Part shown: piece by piece, positions 1-10,107 of the stretch
Numbering within the stretch: position 1 is the first letter of the stretch
Layout of the letters: every line of letters starts with the position of its first letter
Origin: Pyxidicoccus parkwaysis
GTDB lineage: Bacteria; Myxococcota; Myxococcia; Myxococcales; Myxococcaceae
Assembly (NCBI RefSeq): GCF_017301735.1
Contig: NZ_CP071090.1
Location: 1,426,001 to 1,490,000, forward strand
Reading direction: 5' to 3'
Length of the DNA: 64,000 nucleotides
Translations under genes and position numbers: made by a program
The notes under the pieces: model-generated
What the model was told of the DNA's origin: nothing
Databases searched by the model: none
The model's input: the letters and a program-made list of their open reading frames with translations, nothing else

Positions 1-1081
<1,081 letters not shown>

Positions 1082-1210
1082 GGCGGGTATTCCCGACGGC
1101 GGGCCACGGGGCGCGGCCTTTCGCGGGCAAACCTCACAATTTCACGAAAAATATTTGGGGATTCAAGGGTTTCGGAGCGCGAGCCCGGTGTCACGGATGG
1201 GACAAATGCT

Positions 1211-1240
1211 TTGACTCACCCCGGCCTCTGCGACTAGACG
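1211..1240 (+). promoter_or_regulatory. Candidate sigma-70-type promoter for the crdB/che operon
   Basis: TTGACT (1211-1216) is followed after 18 bases by TAGACG (1235-1240), about 57 bases before the first gene of the operon. The match is to vegetative -35/-10 elements only. I saw no clear sigma-54 (GG-N10-GC) site in the same gap. Confidence 0.35.
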
Positions 1241-1250
1241 CGTCGCACCA

Positions 1251-1287
1251 GCCCGCCGAGGCGGGCGTCTATTCGTTTTTCACGAAT
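1251..1287 (+). promoter_or_regulatory. Two short hairpins in the crdB leader
   Basis: GCCCGCC (1251-1257) and GGCGGGC (1260-1266) form a tight 7-bp inverted repeat. ATTCGT (1271-1276) and ACGAAT (1282-1287) form a second hairpin that ends two bases before the GGGAGGA ribosome site. They could affect translation of the first gene; this is structure only, with no known family. Confidence 0.3.
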
Positions 1288-1296
1288 CTGGGAGGA

Positions 1297-2049
1297 ATGA
1301 TGCGTCGGATTTCCCTTTGGGCGGGGCTCTCCCTCGCCATGGCCGTGCTGACCGGCTGCCCCCCTACGTACCCCAACTGCAAGGACGACTCGACCTGCAC
1401 CGAGAAGGGCGAGGTCTGCGTCCAGGGGACCTGCCAGCAGTGCGCCACCGACGCCAACTGCAAGGAGGGCTTCACCTGCCAGGGCAACAAGTGCGCCCCC
1501 AAGCCGCCGGAGTGCACGACGGACGCGGCCTGTGGCTCGGGCCGTATCTGCGAGGCGGGCAAGTGCGCGGAGGCGCAGTGCAAGGATGACTCGGCGTGCG
1601 GCGGTGGCAAGTGCCAGGCCGGCCGTTGCCAGGCCCCGACGAACACCTGCACCGTCAACACCGACTGCGGCGAGGGCCAGGAGTGCAAGGCCGGCCAGTG
1701 CGTGACGGCCTCCGCGGACAAGTGCGACTGGAGCCCCATCCGCTTCGGCTTCAACGAGTCCTCGCTGAGCTCCGAGGCCCAGCAGCGCCTGTCGGACCTG
1801 GCCAACTGCATGAAGTCGGGCAAGCAGGGCGCCCTCACGCTCGGCGGGCATGCGGACGAGCGCGGCACGGAGGAGTACAACCTCCAGCTGTCCAACAAGC
1901 GCGCGGCCGCCGTGAAGCGCTACCTCACCGACCTGGGCGTGAAGTCCAACCAGCTCAAGACGGTGGGCTATGGTGAGACCCGCCCGGTGAGCAACGCCTC
2001 CACCGAGGAAGCGTGGTCCGAGAACCGCCGCGTCGAGTTCCAGCGCTAG
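1297..2049 (+). CDS. crdB: OmpA/Pal-like peptidoglycan-binding lipoprotein with Cys-rich repeats (CrdB-like)
   Basis: A signal peptide ends in lipobox LTGC, with the lipidated Cys at residue 21, so this is a lipoprotein. Residues 22-145 are Cys-rich, with repeated short blocks of the type CxxDxxCxxGxxCxxGxCQ as in Dickkopf/EGF-like stalks. Residues 148-250 form an OmpA C-terminal domain with the Pal-type core GGHADERGTEEYN and a terminal NRRVEFQR. The domain should grip peptidoglycan while the lipid anchors the protein in a membrane. It is first in the che operon, so it may be an envelope sensor feeding the MCPs; that is inference. GGAGG at 1291-1295 suits the second ATG (1300) better than the first (1297). 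Gene name by synteny with M. xanthus che3. Confidence 0.85.
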   Translation: MMRRISLWAGLSLAMAVLTGCPPTYPNCKDDSTCTEKGEVCVQGTCQQCATDANCKEGFTCQGNKCAPKPPECTTDAACGSGRICEAGKCAEAQCKDDSACGGGKCQAGRCQAPTNTCTVNTDCGEGQECKAGQCVTASADKCDWSPIRFGFNESSLSSEAQQRLSDLANCMKSGKQGALTLGGHADERGTEEYNLQLSNKRAAAVKRYLTDLGVKSNQLKTVGYGETRPVSNASTEEAWSENRRVEFQR

Positions 2050-2073
2050 TTCTGGGGTAGGCTGGCGCGCGTC

Positions 2074-2508
2074 ATGGCCGTCCACGAGCCTGAAGCGCGT
2101 CAGTCGTATCTCGTCTTTGCCTGCGGAAGTAGCTGGTACGCGGTGCCCGCGGAGAGCGCGGCGGAGGTCGTTACCTTCCCCGAGCTCACGCGGGTGCCGG
2201 GCGCTCCGCCCCACCTGCTCGGCGTGTTCGCCCACCGGGGAGAAGTCATTCCCGTGGTGGACATGGGCCTCTTGGTGGGCGGCGCCAGTCAGTCGTCGCG
2301 GCGCGCGGTGTTGGTGCGCCTGCCCCGCGGCACCCTCGCCCTCACGGCCAGCACGGTGGCCGGCGTCTCCCCGGTGACGGGCACGCTGGAGCCGCTGGGC
2401 CCCACGGGCGTCCACGTCCACCTGCGTGGCCCGGCCAAGAGCGGCCCCCGGGACGTGGCCGTCATCGACCCCGAAGGCCTCTTCGACCACCTCAGCCAGG
2501 GCACCTGA
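2074..2508 (+). CDS. cheW3: CheW coupling protein
   Basis: 144 residues forming a single CheW domain: an N-terminal strand with SYLVFACGSSWYAVPAE, the central block GVFAHRGEVIPVVDMGLLVG typical of CheW, and a C-terminal beta subdomain. It should link MCP signalling tips to the CheA kinase of this operon. It starts 24 bases after the lipoprotein gene and is followed three bases later by a second CheW-like gene. Length is normal for CheW. Family certain; the number 3 follows from synteny. Confidence 0.88.
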   Translation: MAVHEPEARQSYLVFACGSSWYAVPAESAAEVVTFPELTRVPGAPPHLLGVFAHRGEVIPVVDMGLLVGGASQSSRRAVLVRLPRGTLALTASTVAGVSPVTGTLEPLGPTGVHVHLRGPAKSGPRDVAVIDPEGLFDHLSQGT

Positions 2509-2511
2509 GGC

Positions 2512-2877
2512 ATGGGCCCGCCTGACGTGCGTGGCATGCTCCTGTGCCATGCGGGAGCGCACCGGCTCGCCTTCCTCGCGCACGAGGTGGCGGCGATTGC
2601 CTCGCCGGAGGGCCGGGACGCGGCCTCCGCCCGCCGGGCCTTCCGCATGCCCGACGGGGCGGCGCGCGTGCTGCTGTCCGCGACGGGCGGGGCGGTGGGC
2701 GTGGACACGCTGGAAATCGAGGCCGAGGCGCACCCGGTGCTGCCCGCGCCGCCGGTGGCGGTGGCCGCCTCGGGGGGAAGTCTGCGAGGCTTCGTCCTGG
2801 TGCAGGGGCGGCTGTGGCCACTGATGGGGTTGGTGGACTTCGAGCGGTTCCTGCGCGGACTCATGGGGGGAGCATGA
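2512..2877 (+). CDS. Short, divergent CheW-like protein
   Basis: 121 residues. The weak CheW-like pattern is a hydrophobic N-terminal strand (MLLCHAGAHRLAFLAHEVAAI) and a C-terminal block LRGFVLVQGRLWPLMGLVDF that resembles the CheW GVV-RGxVIPVVDL region. It is shorter than CheW and lacks a clear CheA-binding loop. The stop codon overlaps the next start (ATGA at 2874-2877), so it is translationally coupled to the first MCP. The Frz system also has two CheW-type proteins, one degenerate (FrzB), so a specialised adaptor is likely. It could be the M. xanthus protein called CrdC, but I cannot confirm that. Confidence 0.7.
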   Translation: MGPPDVRGMLLCHAGAHRLAFLAHEVAAIASPEGRDAASARRAFRMPDGAARVLLSATGGAVGVDTLEIEAEAHPVLPAPPVAVAASGGSLRGFVLVQGRLWPLMGLVDFERFLRGLMGGA

Positions 2878-4685
2878 AGGCGCCGGAAGGGTTGAGCGGG
2901 CTGGCCCGGTGGACGGCGCGGCCGGCCCTGCTGGGCACCACCGTGGGCACCGGCCTGGGGCTGCTGCACGCGCTCGTCACCGACTCGCTGCCCGGTGGCA
3001 GGTGGGACCTGCTGCTGGGGCAGGTGGGGCTGATGCTGGCCCTGTCGCTGTGGCTCATCGGCGTGCATGGCCGGCGCTCGCTGCGCGTGCTGTATGCGTT
3101 GGGGGAGGGAAGGCTGCCGCCCACGCCGGAGCACCTGCGCGCGGCGCTGCTGGAGGCCCGCGTCTTCCCGGAGCGGAGCTTCTTCTTCATCCTCCAGAAC
3201 TGGGTGGTGGGCGCGCTGCTGCTGGCGCTCGTCTGCGTGCCCCTGGCGGACGAGGAATGGACGCTGGGGCTGCGCATCGTCCTGGGCGGCGTGTCGCTGG
3301 GGCCCTTGAGCGCGCTGCTCGTCTACCTGCTGGTGGCGCGCCGCGGGCGCAAGGTGGTGGAGCTGGTCGCCGCGCAGGGACTGACGCCGCTGGAGGTGGT
3401 GGCCACGGTACCGCCCCGTCGCATGCACATCCGCCGGCGCATGGTGCTCTTCATCGCGATTGCCATGCTCAGCCCGTCGCTCTTCATCCTCGACGCGTCC
3501 GTGCCGCGCACCCTGCGCGCGGTGGACGAGGTGACGGAGGCGGCCACGCCCGGGGAGGGCGCGGCCGCGGTGGAGCGCGCCAGGGACGGCGATGGCATGG
3601 GCGTGGCGGGGCTGGTGGCGCTGCTGGTGATGCTCACCGCGTACCTGGGCGGCACCGTCATCGCCGAGCCGCTGCGCTCCATCACCGAGGACGCCACGCG
3701 CATCGCCCAGGGTGATTTGCGCCCGCCGCGCGTCATCGCCGCGGAGGACGAGGTGTGGGCCACGTCCGCCGCCTTCGCGCAGATGCAGGCGCAGCTCGGC
3801 CAGGCGCTCACCCAGCTGCGGCGCGCGGGCCTGCAGATTTCGACCACCACCGAGCAGCTCGTGGCCACCTCCGGCGAGCAGGAGTCCGGCGCGGACGAGC
3901 AGGCCAGCTCGCTCAACGTGACGAGCGCCACCACGGAGGAGCTGGCGCGCTCGGCGACGCAGATTGCCGGCAACGCCGAGTCCGTCTCCACCATCGCCGA
4001 GACGACGTTCGCCGCCGCGCAGACGGGCCAGCGCGGCGCGGCCGCCTTCCTCGGCGCCATGCAGCGCATGAAGGAGGACAACCAGGCCATCGCCGACGCC
4101 GTGGTGCGCCTCAACAAGCGCGTGCAGCAGATTGGCAAGGTGGTGGAGTTCATCAACGAGATTGCCGACAAGTCCGACTTGCTCGCGCTGAACGCGGAGC
4201 TGGAGGGCACCAAGGCGGGCGAGGTGGGCCGGGGCTTCTCGCTGGTGGCCGCGGAGATGCGGCGCCTCGCGGAGAACGTCATCCGCTCCACCAAGGCGAT
4301 TGAGCAGCTCATCGAGGAGATTCGCGACGCGACGCACGCGGCCGTCATGGCCACCGAGGCGGGGCTGAAGACGACGGACGCGGGCACGGTGCTGGCGGCC
4401 CAGGTGGACGAGAGCCTGAGCCTCATCCTCGAGCTGGCGCGGCAGACGTCGCACGCGGTGCGCAGCATCCATCTGGCCACGCAGCAGCAGCAGACGGGCA
4501 CGGACCAGCTCGCCGCGGCCATGGGCGACATCCTGCGCGTCACCGAGCAGAACTCGGCGGCCACCAAGCAGATGGCGACGGCCAACGCGGACCTGGCCTC
4601 GCTCGCTCGGGACTTGAAGCGGGTGGTGGAGCGCTTCCACGTGAGCGCCGCCGGCTCTGCCGTGGGTTCTGGAGACGGGGCGTGA
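2874..4685 (+). CDS. mcp3A: Methyl-accepting chemotaxis protein with six-helix membrane sensor
   Basis: 603 residues from the ATG that overlaps the preceding stop. About six hydrophobic helices occupy residues 15-275 (for example ALLGTTVGTGLGLLHALVT, FFFILQNWVVGALLLALVC, LVALLVMLTAYLGGTVIA) with very short loops, so there is no large periplasmic ligand domain. A HAMP domain follows (LRSITEDATRIAQGDL), then the signalling coiled coil with the tip motif IADKSDLLALNAELEGTKAG. Signals are probably sensed in the membrane or through a partner such as the upstream lipoprotein. It is a tandem paralog of the next gene; the signalling domains are almost identical at DNA level. Confidence 0.9.
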   Translation: MKAPEGLSGLARWTARPALLGTTVGTGLGLLHALVTDSLPGGRWDLLLGQVGLMLALSLWLIGVHGRRSLRVLYALGEGRLPPTPEHLRAALLEARVFPERSFFFILQNWVVGALLLALVCVPLADEEWTLGLRIVLGGVSLGPLSALLVYLLVARRGRKVVELVAAQGLTPLEVVATVPPRRMHIRRRMVLFIAIAMLSPSLFILDASVPRTLRAVDEVTEAATPGEGAAAVERARDGDGMGVAGLVALLVMLTAYLGGTVIAEPLRSITEDATRIAQGDLRPPRVIAAEDEVWATSAAFAQMQAQLGQALTQLRRAGLQISTTTEQLVATSGEQESGADEQASSLNVTSATTEELARSATQIAGNAESVSTIAETTFAAAQTGQRGAAAFLGAMQRMKEDNQAIADAVVRLNKRVQQIGKVVEFINEIADKSDLLALNAELEGTKAGEVGRGFSLVAAEMRRLAENVIRSTKAIEQLIEEIRDATHAAVMATEAGLKTTDAGTVLAAQVDESLSLILELARQTSHAVRSIHLATQQQQTGTDQLAAAMGDILRVTEQNSAATKQMATANADLASLARDLKRVVERFHVSAAGSAVGSGDGA

Positions 4686-4692
4686 GGGGGCC

Positions 4693-6510
4693 ATGACGAC
4701 GCGCAACGGCCCCCGGCGGGCCTCGTTCAGCCGGCACCTGATGATTCCCATTCCCCTCGCCAACCTGGTGGGGGCGGCGCTCAGCCTGCACTTCGCCTCG
4801 CTCACCCTGGCGGACGAGCTGGCGCCGCGCATGTCCCTCTTCGGCTGGGCGGGGGCGACGCTGTCGGCGGTGACGCTGCTGTCGGGCGCGGCGCTCTCGC
4901 TGGGGCGGCTGCGCACCCTGCGCGGGCTGGAGCGCGGGGACGTGCCCTCCACGCCGGAGAAGCTGGCGGCGGCGGTGGCGGAGGTGACGCGGGCCCCGGA
5001 CGACGCCTTCCTCGGCTCGCTGGGGCTGTGGCTGCTCACCACCGTGTCCCTGGGCGGCGTCATGTGGGGCGTGGGCGGGTTGGGCCACTCCGTGGCGGGG
5101 CGCATCGCCGGGCTGGGGCTGCTCTTCGGGCCGCTCACCGCGCTGCTCGTGCACTGCCTCGTCATCCTGCGCTCGCGCAAGGTGGTGCTGTGGCTGGCGG
5201 AGCTGGGCATGACGCACGCGCAGCTCATCGCCGCCATGCCCCGCCGGGGCGAGATTCGCGCGAGGCTGGTGGCCTTCACGTTCATCTGCGTGGTGACGCC
5301 CGCGGTGCTGTCCCACCGGCTCGCCACGGCGCTGGGGGCGCGGCTCCTCACCCGGCTGGCGCAGGAGTCCAGCCCGGACGCGCAGATGGCGCTGGCGGAG
5401 ACGCTGCGCCTGGAGGCGCTCACCTCGGGCGGCGTGCTGGTGGTGCTCGTCTTCGGGCTGGCGCTGGCCACCGCGTGGCTGGGCGGCACGCTGCTGGGGC
5501 GGCCCCTGCGCGAGCTGTCCGGGGAGGCGCGGCGCATCGCCGAGGGGGACCTGGCCAGCCCGCGCGTGGTGCCCGCGGAGGACGAGGTCTGGGACGTGTC
5601 CGCCGCCTTCACCACCATGCGCGCGCACCTGGCGGACGTCATGTCGCAGCTGCAGCGCGCGGGCGCGCAGATTTCGGCGACGACGGAGGAAATCCTCTCC
5701 ACTTCCGGGCGCTACGAGGCGGGAGCCGCGGAGCAGGCCAGCTCGCTGGACGAGACGAGCGCCACCACGGAGGAGCTGGCGCGCTCGGCGAGGCAGATTG
5801 CGGAGAACGCGGGCTCGGTGGCGGAAATCGCGCACCGCACGCTGGGCGCGGCGGAGCAGGGGCAGGGCAGCGCGGAGGCCTTCCTCGGCTCCATGGCCCG
5901 CATGCGCCAGGACAACGGCGCCATTGCGTCCGCGGTGGTGCGCCTCAACAAGCGCGTGCAGCAGATTGGCAAGATTGTCGAGTTCATCAACGGCGTGGCC
6001 GACAAGAGCGACTTGCTGGCGCTGAACGCGGAGCTGGAGGGCACGAAGGCGGGCGAGGTGGGGCGGGGCTTCTCGCTGGTGGCCGCGGAGATGCGGCGCC
6101 TCGCGGAGAACGTGCTGGAGTCCACGAAGGAGATTGAGGGGCTCATCGAGGAGGTGCGCGAGGCGTCCGCCGCGGCCGTGTCCGCGACGGAGGGCGGCGT
6201 GCGCGCGGTGGAGACGGGCACCACGCTGGCGCAGCAGGTGTCCGAGTCGCTGCGGCAGATTGTGGACCTGGCCGGACAGACGTCTGACGCGGTGCGGAGC
6301 ATCTCCCTGGCCACGCAGCAGCAGCAGATGGGCACGGACCAGCTCGCGGACACGATGGCGGACATCCTCCGCATCACCCAGCAGAGCCTCAACGCCACCA
6401 AGCAGGTGAGCACCGCCAACACGGACCTGCTGGTGCTGGCGAGGGATTTGCGCGGCGTGGTGGAGCGCTTCCAGATTGGACGGGACACGCTCCGCGAGGA
6501 GGGCGGGTGA
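4693..6510 (+). CDS. mcp3B: Second six-helix methyl-accepting chemotaxis protein
   Basis: 605 residues with the same plan as its upstream neighbour: six membrane helices in the first 275 residues, HAMP (LRELSGEARRIAEGDL), and a cytoplasmic signalling hairpin with tip VADKSDLLALNAELEGTKAG. The sensor halves are diverged while the signalling halves are very similar, as expected if the two receptors read different inputs into one array. The stop overlaps the cheA start (GTGA at 6507-6510). In M. xanthus, loss of Mcp3B causes premature development; whether that holds here is inference from synteny. Confidence 0.9.
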   Translation: MTTRNGPRRASFSRHLMIPIPLANLVGAALSLHFASLTLADELAPRMSLFGWAGATLSAVTLLSGAALSLGRLRTLRGLERGDVPSTPEKLAAAVAEVTRAPDDAFLGSLGLWLLTTVSLGGVMWGVGGLGHSVAGRIAGLGLLFGPLTALLVHCLVILRSRKVVLWLAELGMTHAQLIAAMPRRGEIRARLVAFTFICVVTPAVLSHRLATALGARLLTRLAQESSPDAQMALAETLRLEALTSGGVLVVLVFGLALATAWLGGTLLGRPLRELSGEARRIAEGDLASPRVVPAEDEVWDVSAAFTTMRAHLADVMSQLQRAGAQISATTEEILSTSGRYEAGAAEQASSLDETSATTEELARSARQIAENAGSVAEIAHRTLGAAEQGQGSAEAFLGSMARMRQDNGAIASAVVRLNKRVQQIGKIVEFINGVADKSDLLALNAELEGTKAGEVGRGFSLVAAEMRRLAENVLESTKEIEGLIEEVREASAAAVSATEGGVRAVETGTTLAQQVSESLRQIVDLAGQTSDAVRSISLATQQQQMGTDQLADTMADILRITQQSLNATKQVSTANTDLLVLARDLRGVVERFQIGRDTLREEGG

Positions 6511-8960
6511 ACCCGAGCGACCGCCTCCTCAAGCAGTTCCGGGACCTGGTGACGGTGCGCCTGGAGCGCATCAACCGGGGGCTGATGGAGCTGGAGGCCG
6601 GCGCCAACGCGGAGGCCGGGCGGGGCATGCTGCGCGAGCTGCACGGCCTCAAGGGCGAGGCCCGGATGATGGGCTTCGACGACATCAACGCGCTCGTCCA
6701 CGAGATGGAGGAGCTGGTCCGCTGCACCGAGCCGCAGCGCTACAGCCTCTCGCAGCCGTCCACGGATGCGCTGCTCCTGGCGGCGGACGCCGTGCTGGTG
6801 CTGTCCGGCGCGCTGCCGTCCGCGGACCCGCCGCCGAGGGTGGACACGCTCGTGGCGTCGCTCCAGTCCTGCATCCGCACCGAGGCGGACCGCGTGGCGC
6901 TGCTGGTCGTCCCGGGGCCCGCGGAAGCCGTGCAGCGGGGGGGGCCCGGTGCGTCGGGCGCCTCGTCGCGGGAGGGTGCTTCGTTTCCTCATGCCGGGGA
7001 CGAAGCCTCCAGCGGCTCGGTGCGAGCCGGCCCGGCGCTGTCGGTTCCGGGAGCCACGCCCGCGCACGGGACGCTGCTCATGTCTTCCGCGAAGTCCGGC
7101 GCCGCGAGCGCCCACGCGGGGACCGCGCTCGCTCACAAGTCCGCGCCCGTCCCGTCCTCCTCCGCGACGTCCGCCTCCGCCGCGAACATCTCCCGGATGC
7201 CGGCGCCGAACACCCCGGCGACCCGTACCCCCGGAGCCGGGGCGACGGCGGCCCGTCAGCCCGAGCCGCGCTCGGACACGTCGGTGCGCATCGGCGTGGC
7301 GAGCCTGGACGTGCTCACCAGCGCCGTCACCAACCTCGCGCAGGTGGCTCGGCGGCGGGAGCTGGCCAACGCGCGCCGGCTCGCCCTGGCGCGCGAGTTG
7401 AGCCAGCTTGCCCGGGAGGCGGAGGACCTCGGGCCCGCGGGCGCGGCGCTGGCCGCGCGGCTCGGCACGGCCAAGGAGCTCGCCGCCGCGCTCCACCGCG
7501 AGTCCAAGCTGCTGTCCAACGCGGAGCTGCGCGATTTGGGCATGGTGGTGGAAGAGGTCCAGACGCTGCGGATGCTCCCGCTGTCCGTCCTCTTCGAGCC
7601 GTATCCGCGCATGGTTCGTGACTTGTCGCGCGCCCTGGGCAAGGAGGTGGAGCTCGTCGTCGACGGCGAGGACACCCGCGCGGACCGGGCGGTGGTGGAG
7701 GCCCTGCGCGAGCCGCTGATGCACCTGGTGCGCAACGCCCTGGACCACGGGCTGGAGACGCGGGTGGAGCGGGTGGCCTCGGACAAGAATCCCCGGGGCT
7801 GCCTCACGCTGCGCGCCGCGCGCGAGGGCAGCCGCATCGTCCTGCGCGTGGAGGACGACGGCATGGGGCTGGACCCGGCCCAGCTCCGCAAGGTCGCCGT
7901 GCGCAAGGGCTTCCTCGACGAGAGCGCCGCCAACGCCCTCTCGGACGCCGCGGCCCGCGAGCTCATCTTCCTCCCCGGCTTCACCTCGCGCGAGGTGGTG
8001 ACCGACCTGTCGGGTCGCGGCGTGGGGCTGGACGCGGTGCGTACCTCCATCCAGGGCCTGGGAGGCGACGTGGGCGTCGAGTCCGCGCCCGGCTGGGGCA
8101 CCATCTTCGAGGTGCGCGTCCCCGTCTCCCTCACGGTGGCGCCGCTGCTCTTCATCCAGGTGGGGGAGGAGACGCTGGCCCTGAGCGCCACCCACGTCTC
8201 GCGGGCCCTCAAGGTGGAGTCGTCGACCCTGGTCGAGGTCGCCGGCCGTGCCTCGGTGCTGGTGGAGGGGCGGGTGCTGCCGCTCGCTCCGCTGGCCTCG
8301 CTGCTGGGCCTGGCCCCCGACCGCCCCGTGCACGAAGGCGAGCTGGCGCTCGTTGTCAGGAGCCAGGGCGGGGCCGCCGCCCTGGTGGTGGACCGGGTGC
8401 TGGAGGAGCGCGTCCAGGCCATCCTCCCGGTGCGTGGGGTGCTCGCCCGCTATGCCCACCTCACCGGCGCCACGTCCCTGGCGGACGGGCGGCTGGCCAT
8501 CGTGCTGTCGGCCGCCTGGCTCACCTCCAGCGCCCAGGGCACCATCCCCCCGAAGCTGTCCCGCTCGGCGCCGGCCCCGGGCGTCCCGTCGCGCAAGCGG
8601 CGCATCCTCGTGGTGGACGACTCGCCCCTCACCCGGGAGCTCATCTCCAACCTCCTGGAGGCGGTGGGGTACGACACCGTGATGGCCGGCGATGGGGCCG
8701 AGGCCCTGGACCTGGCGGACGCGCATGCCCTGGACCTGGTGGTGACGGATTTGGAGATGCCCGGGGTGGACGGCCTGGAGCTCACCCGGCGCCTCAAGGG
8801 ACACCCGGCCCACTCCAGCCTTCCCGTCGTCATCCTCACCACCCGTGGTGGGGAGGATGACCGGCGGCGTGGGCTGGCGGCCGGAGCGGACGGCTACATC
8901 ACCAAGGGCGACCTGGTGCGACAGGACCTGGTGGACGTGGTGGGGCGCCTGTTGGGCTGA
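6507..8960 (+). CDS. cheA3: CheA-type hybrid histidine kinase with C-terminal receiver
   Basis: 817 residues from a GTG that overlaps the MCP stop. Domains: Hpt (residues 1-75, phospho-His H46 in LRELHGLKGEA); a long Ala/Ser/Pro-rich linker (about 130-255); dimerisation helices; HATPase with N-box LMHLVRNALDHG and G1 box VEDDGMGLD; a CheW-like regulatory domain; and a receiver (about 695-817) with VVDDS, VVTDLEMPG and K in ITKGD. No P2 domain is evident. There is no separate CheY gene, so phosphotransfer to the internal receiver, to CheB and perhaps to the NtrC-type regulator is expected. Its role in control of gene expression rather than motility follows the M. xanthus Che3 model. Confidence 0.93.
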   Translation: MNPSDRLLKQFRDLVTVRLERINRGLMELEAGANAEAGRGMLRELHGLKGEARMMGFDDINALVHEMEELVRCTEPQRYSLSQPSTDALLLAADAVLVLSGALPSADPPPRVDTLVASLQSCIRTEADRVALLVVPGPAEAVQRGGPGASGASSREGASFPHAGDEASSGSVRAGPALSVPGATPAHGTLLMSSAKSGAASAHAGTALAHKSAPVPSSSATSASAANISRMPAPNTPATRTPGAGATAARQPEPRSDTSVRIGVASLDVLTSAVTNLAQVARRRELANARRLALARELSQLAREAEDLGPAGAALAARLGTAKELAAALHRESKLLSNAELRDLGMVVEEVQTLRMLPLSVLFEPYPRMVRDLSRALGKEVELVVDGEDTRADRAVVEALREPLMHLVRNALDHGLETRVERVASDKNPRGCLTLRAAREGSRIVLRVEDDGMGLDPAQLRKVAVRKGFLDESAANALSDAAARELIFLPGFTSREVVTDLSGRGVGLDAVRTSIQGLGGDVGVESAPGWGTIFEVRVPVSLTVAPLLFIQVGEETLALSATHVSRALKVESSTLVEVAGRASVLVEGRVLPLAPLASLLGLAPDRPVHEGELALVVRSQGGAAALVVDRVLEERVQAILPVRGVLARYAHLTGATSLADGRLAIVLSAAWLTSSAQGTIPPKLSRSAPAPGVPSRKRRILVVDDSPLTRELISNLLEAVGYDTVMAGDGAEALDLADAHALDLVVTDLEMPGVDGLELTRRLKGHPAHSSLPVVILTTRGGEDDRRRGLAAGADGYITKGDLVRQDLVDVVGRLLG

Positions 8961-9041
8961 CGGCCCGAATTCTCAAGGCCCTGAGGACAGTTCCGCGCAT
9001 TGGCTATACTCCCGGCTTCGCGTACGGGGTATGGACAGGGC

Positions 9042-10100
9042 ATGGGCAAGAAAGTGTCGGTGCTGGTGGTCGATGACTCACTCATCTGCCGACAGCTCAT
9101 CTGCGACGCGCTGACGAAGGACCCGGACATCGAGGTCGTGGGTTCCTGCGCGGACGGCAAGCAGGCCATCGAGATGACGAAGGAGCTGCGGCCCCACGTC
9201 ATCACGATGGACGTGGACATGCCCGTCATGGACGGGCTCACGGCCACCGAGCACATCATGGCCGAGTGCCCCACGCCGATTCTGGTGCTCACCGCGGACC
9301 CGCGCTCGCAGGCCCCGGAGCTGACCTACCGCGCGCTGGAGCTGGGCGCGCTCGCCCTGCAAATCAAGCCCGCCATCGACGCGGGGCCCGAGGCGTGGAA
9401 CCTCGTCCGCGAAATCAAGCTCCTGTCCTCGGTGCGCGTCATCCGCCACCTGCGCCGGCCCCAGAAGGGCAACATCACCCCGCCCCGGGTGGCCGCGTCG
9501 GTGCTCCCGGCCGTGTCCATGGGCGTGGTGGCGGTGGCCGCCAGCACCGGTGGCCCGCAGGTGCTCTTCCGGATGCTGTCGGAGCTGCCGGCGGACTTCC
9601 CGGCGCCCATCGTCATCGTCCAGCACATCAACGCCGCCTTCGCCGAGTCGCTGGCCGGGTGGCTCGCCAATACCAGCCGGCTCAAGGTGCGGCTGGCCCA
9701 GGACGGCGAGCCGCTGATGCCGGGGCACGTGCTCATCGCCCCGCCGGGGCAGCACCTCGTGATTCCGTTCCGGGGGCGGGTGGGGCTCAAGCCGGGCGTG
9801 GAGCGCGACGGGCACATGCCGTCCGGCACGGTGCTGCTGGAGAGCGCGGCGCGCACGTACGGGCGGCGCGCGGTGGGGCTGGTGCTCACGGGCATGGGCG
9901 CGGACGGCGCGGACGGGCTTCTCTCCATCAAGCAGGCCGGAGGGCTGACGCTGGCGCAGAACGAGGAGTCGTGCGTGGTCTTCGGCATGCCGGGCGCGGC
10001 GGTGGAGCGCAAGGCGGTGGACCACCTCATCCACGGGGACGACGTCGCGAGCACGCTGGCACGGCTGGCGCGCGGCGAGTCCCTCGCCGTGGGGCGCTGA
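9042..10100 (+). CDS. cheB3: CheB protein-glutamate methylesterase
   Basis: 352 residues. The N-terminal receiver has D11/D12 and phospho-acceptor D57 ([10 protein letters not shown]). The catalytic methylesterase domain shows the Ser in [11 protein letters not shown], the His in VIVQHI and the Asp in [11 protein letters not shown]. It demethylates or deamidates the MCPs of this operon, opposing the CheR encoded downstream. I chose ATG 9042, preceded by GACAGGG, over an upstream TTG at 9000 because the receiver begins immediately after it. Confidence 0.93.
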   Translation: MGKKVSVLVVDDSLICRQLICDALTKDPDIEVVGSCADGKQAIEMTKELRPHVITMDVDMPVMDGLTATEHIMAECPTPILVLTADPRSQAPELTYRALELGALALQIKPAIDAGPEAWNLVREIKLLSSVRVIRHLRRPQKGNITPPRVAASVLPAVSMGVVAVAASTGGPQVLFRMLSELPADFPAPIVIVQHINAAFAESLAGWLANTSRLKVRLAQDGEPLMPGHVLIAPPGQHLVIPFRGRVGLKPGVERDGHMPSGTVLLESAARTYGRRAVGLVLTGMGADGADGLLSIKQAGGLTLAQNEESCVVFGMPGAAVERKAVDHLIHGDDVASTLARLARGESLAVGR

Positions 10101-10107
10101 GCTCGGG

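Noticed and set aside
2289-5702. Very long minus-strand open frame (1137 codons) opposite the MCP genes
   Set aside because: It is a high-GC shadow: Arg/Ser/Ala-rich, no domain, and exactly antisense to two well-recognised MCPs.
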